Below are positions 63,406 to 64,000 of a stretch of DNA of 64,000 bases, piece by piece. The notes below the pieces were generated by a model. That model made no database searches. It saw only the letters and a list, made by a program, of their open reading frames with translations, and had not been told where the DNA came from. Position 1 is the stretch's first letter. Each line of letters starts with the position of its first letter. Position numbers and translations under genes: made by a program. Source of the DNA: Sabellastarte sp. h YS-2021 (lineage: Eukaryota; Annelida; Polychaeta; Sabellida; Sabellidae); NCBI GenBank assembly GCA_964017235.1, contig OZ024929.1, forward strand, positions 65,009,603 through 65,073,602. The letters are read 5' to 3'.

Positions 63406-64000
63406 TCAATCTGGCTCAATAATGGCAGAAGACACTACCTGCAAAACTGAATTCTCAGCTATCTCAATTGTTGAACTGACAGATTGGTCAATCCTATGCT
63501 CAATGTACTTCTTGAGTAAGTTTGCATGATAGGTTTTAACTTTACCCTTAACTTCAACTCTGTAATCATCACCAATTACACCGACTATGTTGTAAGGGCC
63601 CTGCCATCTTACCAGAAGTTTGTTTGTCTCAGTTGGCAACATAACCAAAACGTTCTCATTCTTCTCAAACTTACGTCTTTTACTTTTCTTGTCAAAGTAA
63701 AGTTTGCCTTTTTCTTGTGCACACTCTAAGTTTTCCTGAGCTAACTTACAAGTCTTCTCAAGTCTTTCTCTCAAATCTACTATGTACTGATATGTGGTTT
63801 TAGTTTCATCAGAATCAATCTCAGCTGTCCATAAGTCCTTAAGTATGTTCATAGGTCCTCTAACTGTTCGTCCGTATAAAAGTTCAAACGGGGAAAACCC
63901 TGTACTGGCCTGAGGGACTTCCCTATATGCAAACAGAACAGCTGGGAGATACCTATCCCAATCTTTGGGTCGTTCAGCACAAAGTTTCCGGAGCATTGAC
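63406..64000 (-). CDS. pol: Ty3/gypsy integrase C-terminal part (runs off window)
   Basis: The frame is open through the right edge; about 198 codons are visible, ending at TGA 63406-63408. It starts in the late catalytic core (KDWDRYLPAVLFAYREVPQA, FSPFELLYGR), just after where the DDE glutamate would lie outside the window. A basic helix (KGKLYFDKKSKRRKF) and a GPY/F-type domain (LLVRWQGPYNIVGVIGDDYR, TYHANLLKKYIEH) follow, then a linker to EPD-stop-EKG. The stop is in the same frame as the RT ORF 15 codons on. It could be a CpG-derived nonsense change (CGA to TGA) or a read-through site; one copy cannot decide. Confidence 0.85.
   Translation of the reverse strand, partial: SMLRKLCAERPKDWDRYLPAVLFAYREVPQASTGFSPFELLYGRTVRGPMNILKDLWTAEIDSDETKTTYQYIVDLRERLEKTCKLAQENLECAQEKGKLYFDKKSKRRKFEKNENVLVMLPTETNKLLVRWQGPYNIVGVIGDDYRVEVKGKVKTYHANLLKKYIEHRIDQSVSSTIEIAENSVLQVVSSAIIEPD

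Noticed and set aside
63361..63408. Selenocysteine codon at the in-frame TGA
   Set aside because: No reason for selenocysteine in a linker between integrase and RT and no SECIS-like element was seen; mutation or read-through is simpler.

Overview
This window is intron or intergenic DNA of an animal genome in which almost every kilobase is transposable-element or satellite sequence. The mix (DIRS retrotransposons with tyrosine recombinase, Helitron-like non-autonomous elements with internal minisatellites, a PIF/Harbinger transposon, an L1/Tx1-type LINE, tRNA-derived SINEs, a Ty3/gypsy element with integrase ahead of reverse transcriptase) suggests a marine invertebrate, most likely a mollusc. 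That assignment is inference; nothing here fixes the species. The only likely host-gene sequence is one 163-base candidate internal exon at 33149-33311 (+) resembling the pre-catalytic segment of animal haem peroxidases.

Layout. 1-687: 169-bp tandem repeat. 1381-2310 (-): intronless ORF joining an L1-ORF1-like RNA-binding region to a NADAR domain, cut at its 5' end by a 155-bp satellite (about 2310-5160). 5642-8990: DIRS gag remnant split by a LINE with a 14-bp target duplication. 10201-12982: DIRS 3' end with a Helitron-like element (HINE) inside its terminal repeat. 12983-16120: minus-strand LINE fragment, foldback element, SINE, DIRS 3' end. 16394-17294: a second HINE family. 17901-26993: a 9-kb nested DIRS holding HINEs and a second DIRS family. 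27000-33148: satellites and a third HINE family. 33149-33311: candidate exon. 33408-43511: HINEs, decayed DIRS copies, a short-period array and a small LTR-like element. 44074-48059: DIRS copy with RT and recombinase fused in one frame by mutation. 48060-49124: satellite composite. 49125-60254: a DIRS copy split by another DIRS (49216-59870), itself split by a complete Harbinger (55543-59849). 60255-64000 (-): 3' LTR and pol of a Ty3/gypsy element that landed in the outer DIRS gag, with a SINE in its LTR.

How it fits together. The DIRS family is defined by inverted terminal repeats and an internal complementary region that copies both termini in reverse. It encodes gag, RT-RNase H-methyltransferase-like and tyrosine recombinase frames, the last two overlapping. 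Every copy is broken by frameshifts, stops or deletions. Undisturbed copies in the same window serve as empty sites, so exact insertion points and target duplications can be read for Harbinger (TTA), HINEs (between T and T), the LINE, the SINE (14 bp each) and DIRS in DIRS (no duplication). All DIRS and all HINE copies lie on the same strand. No bacterial operons, CRISPR arrays or true tRNA/rRNA genes were seen.
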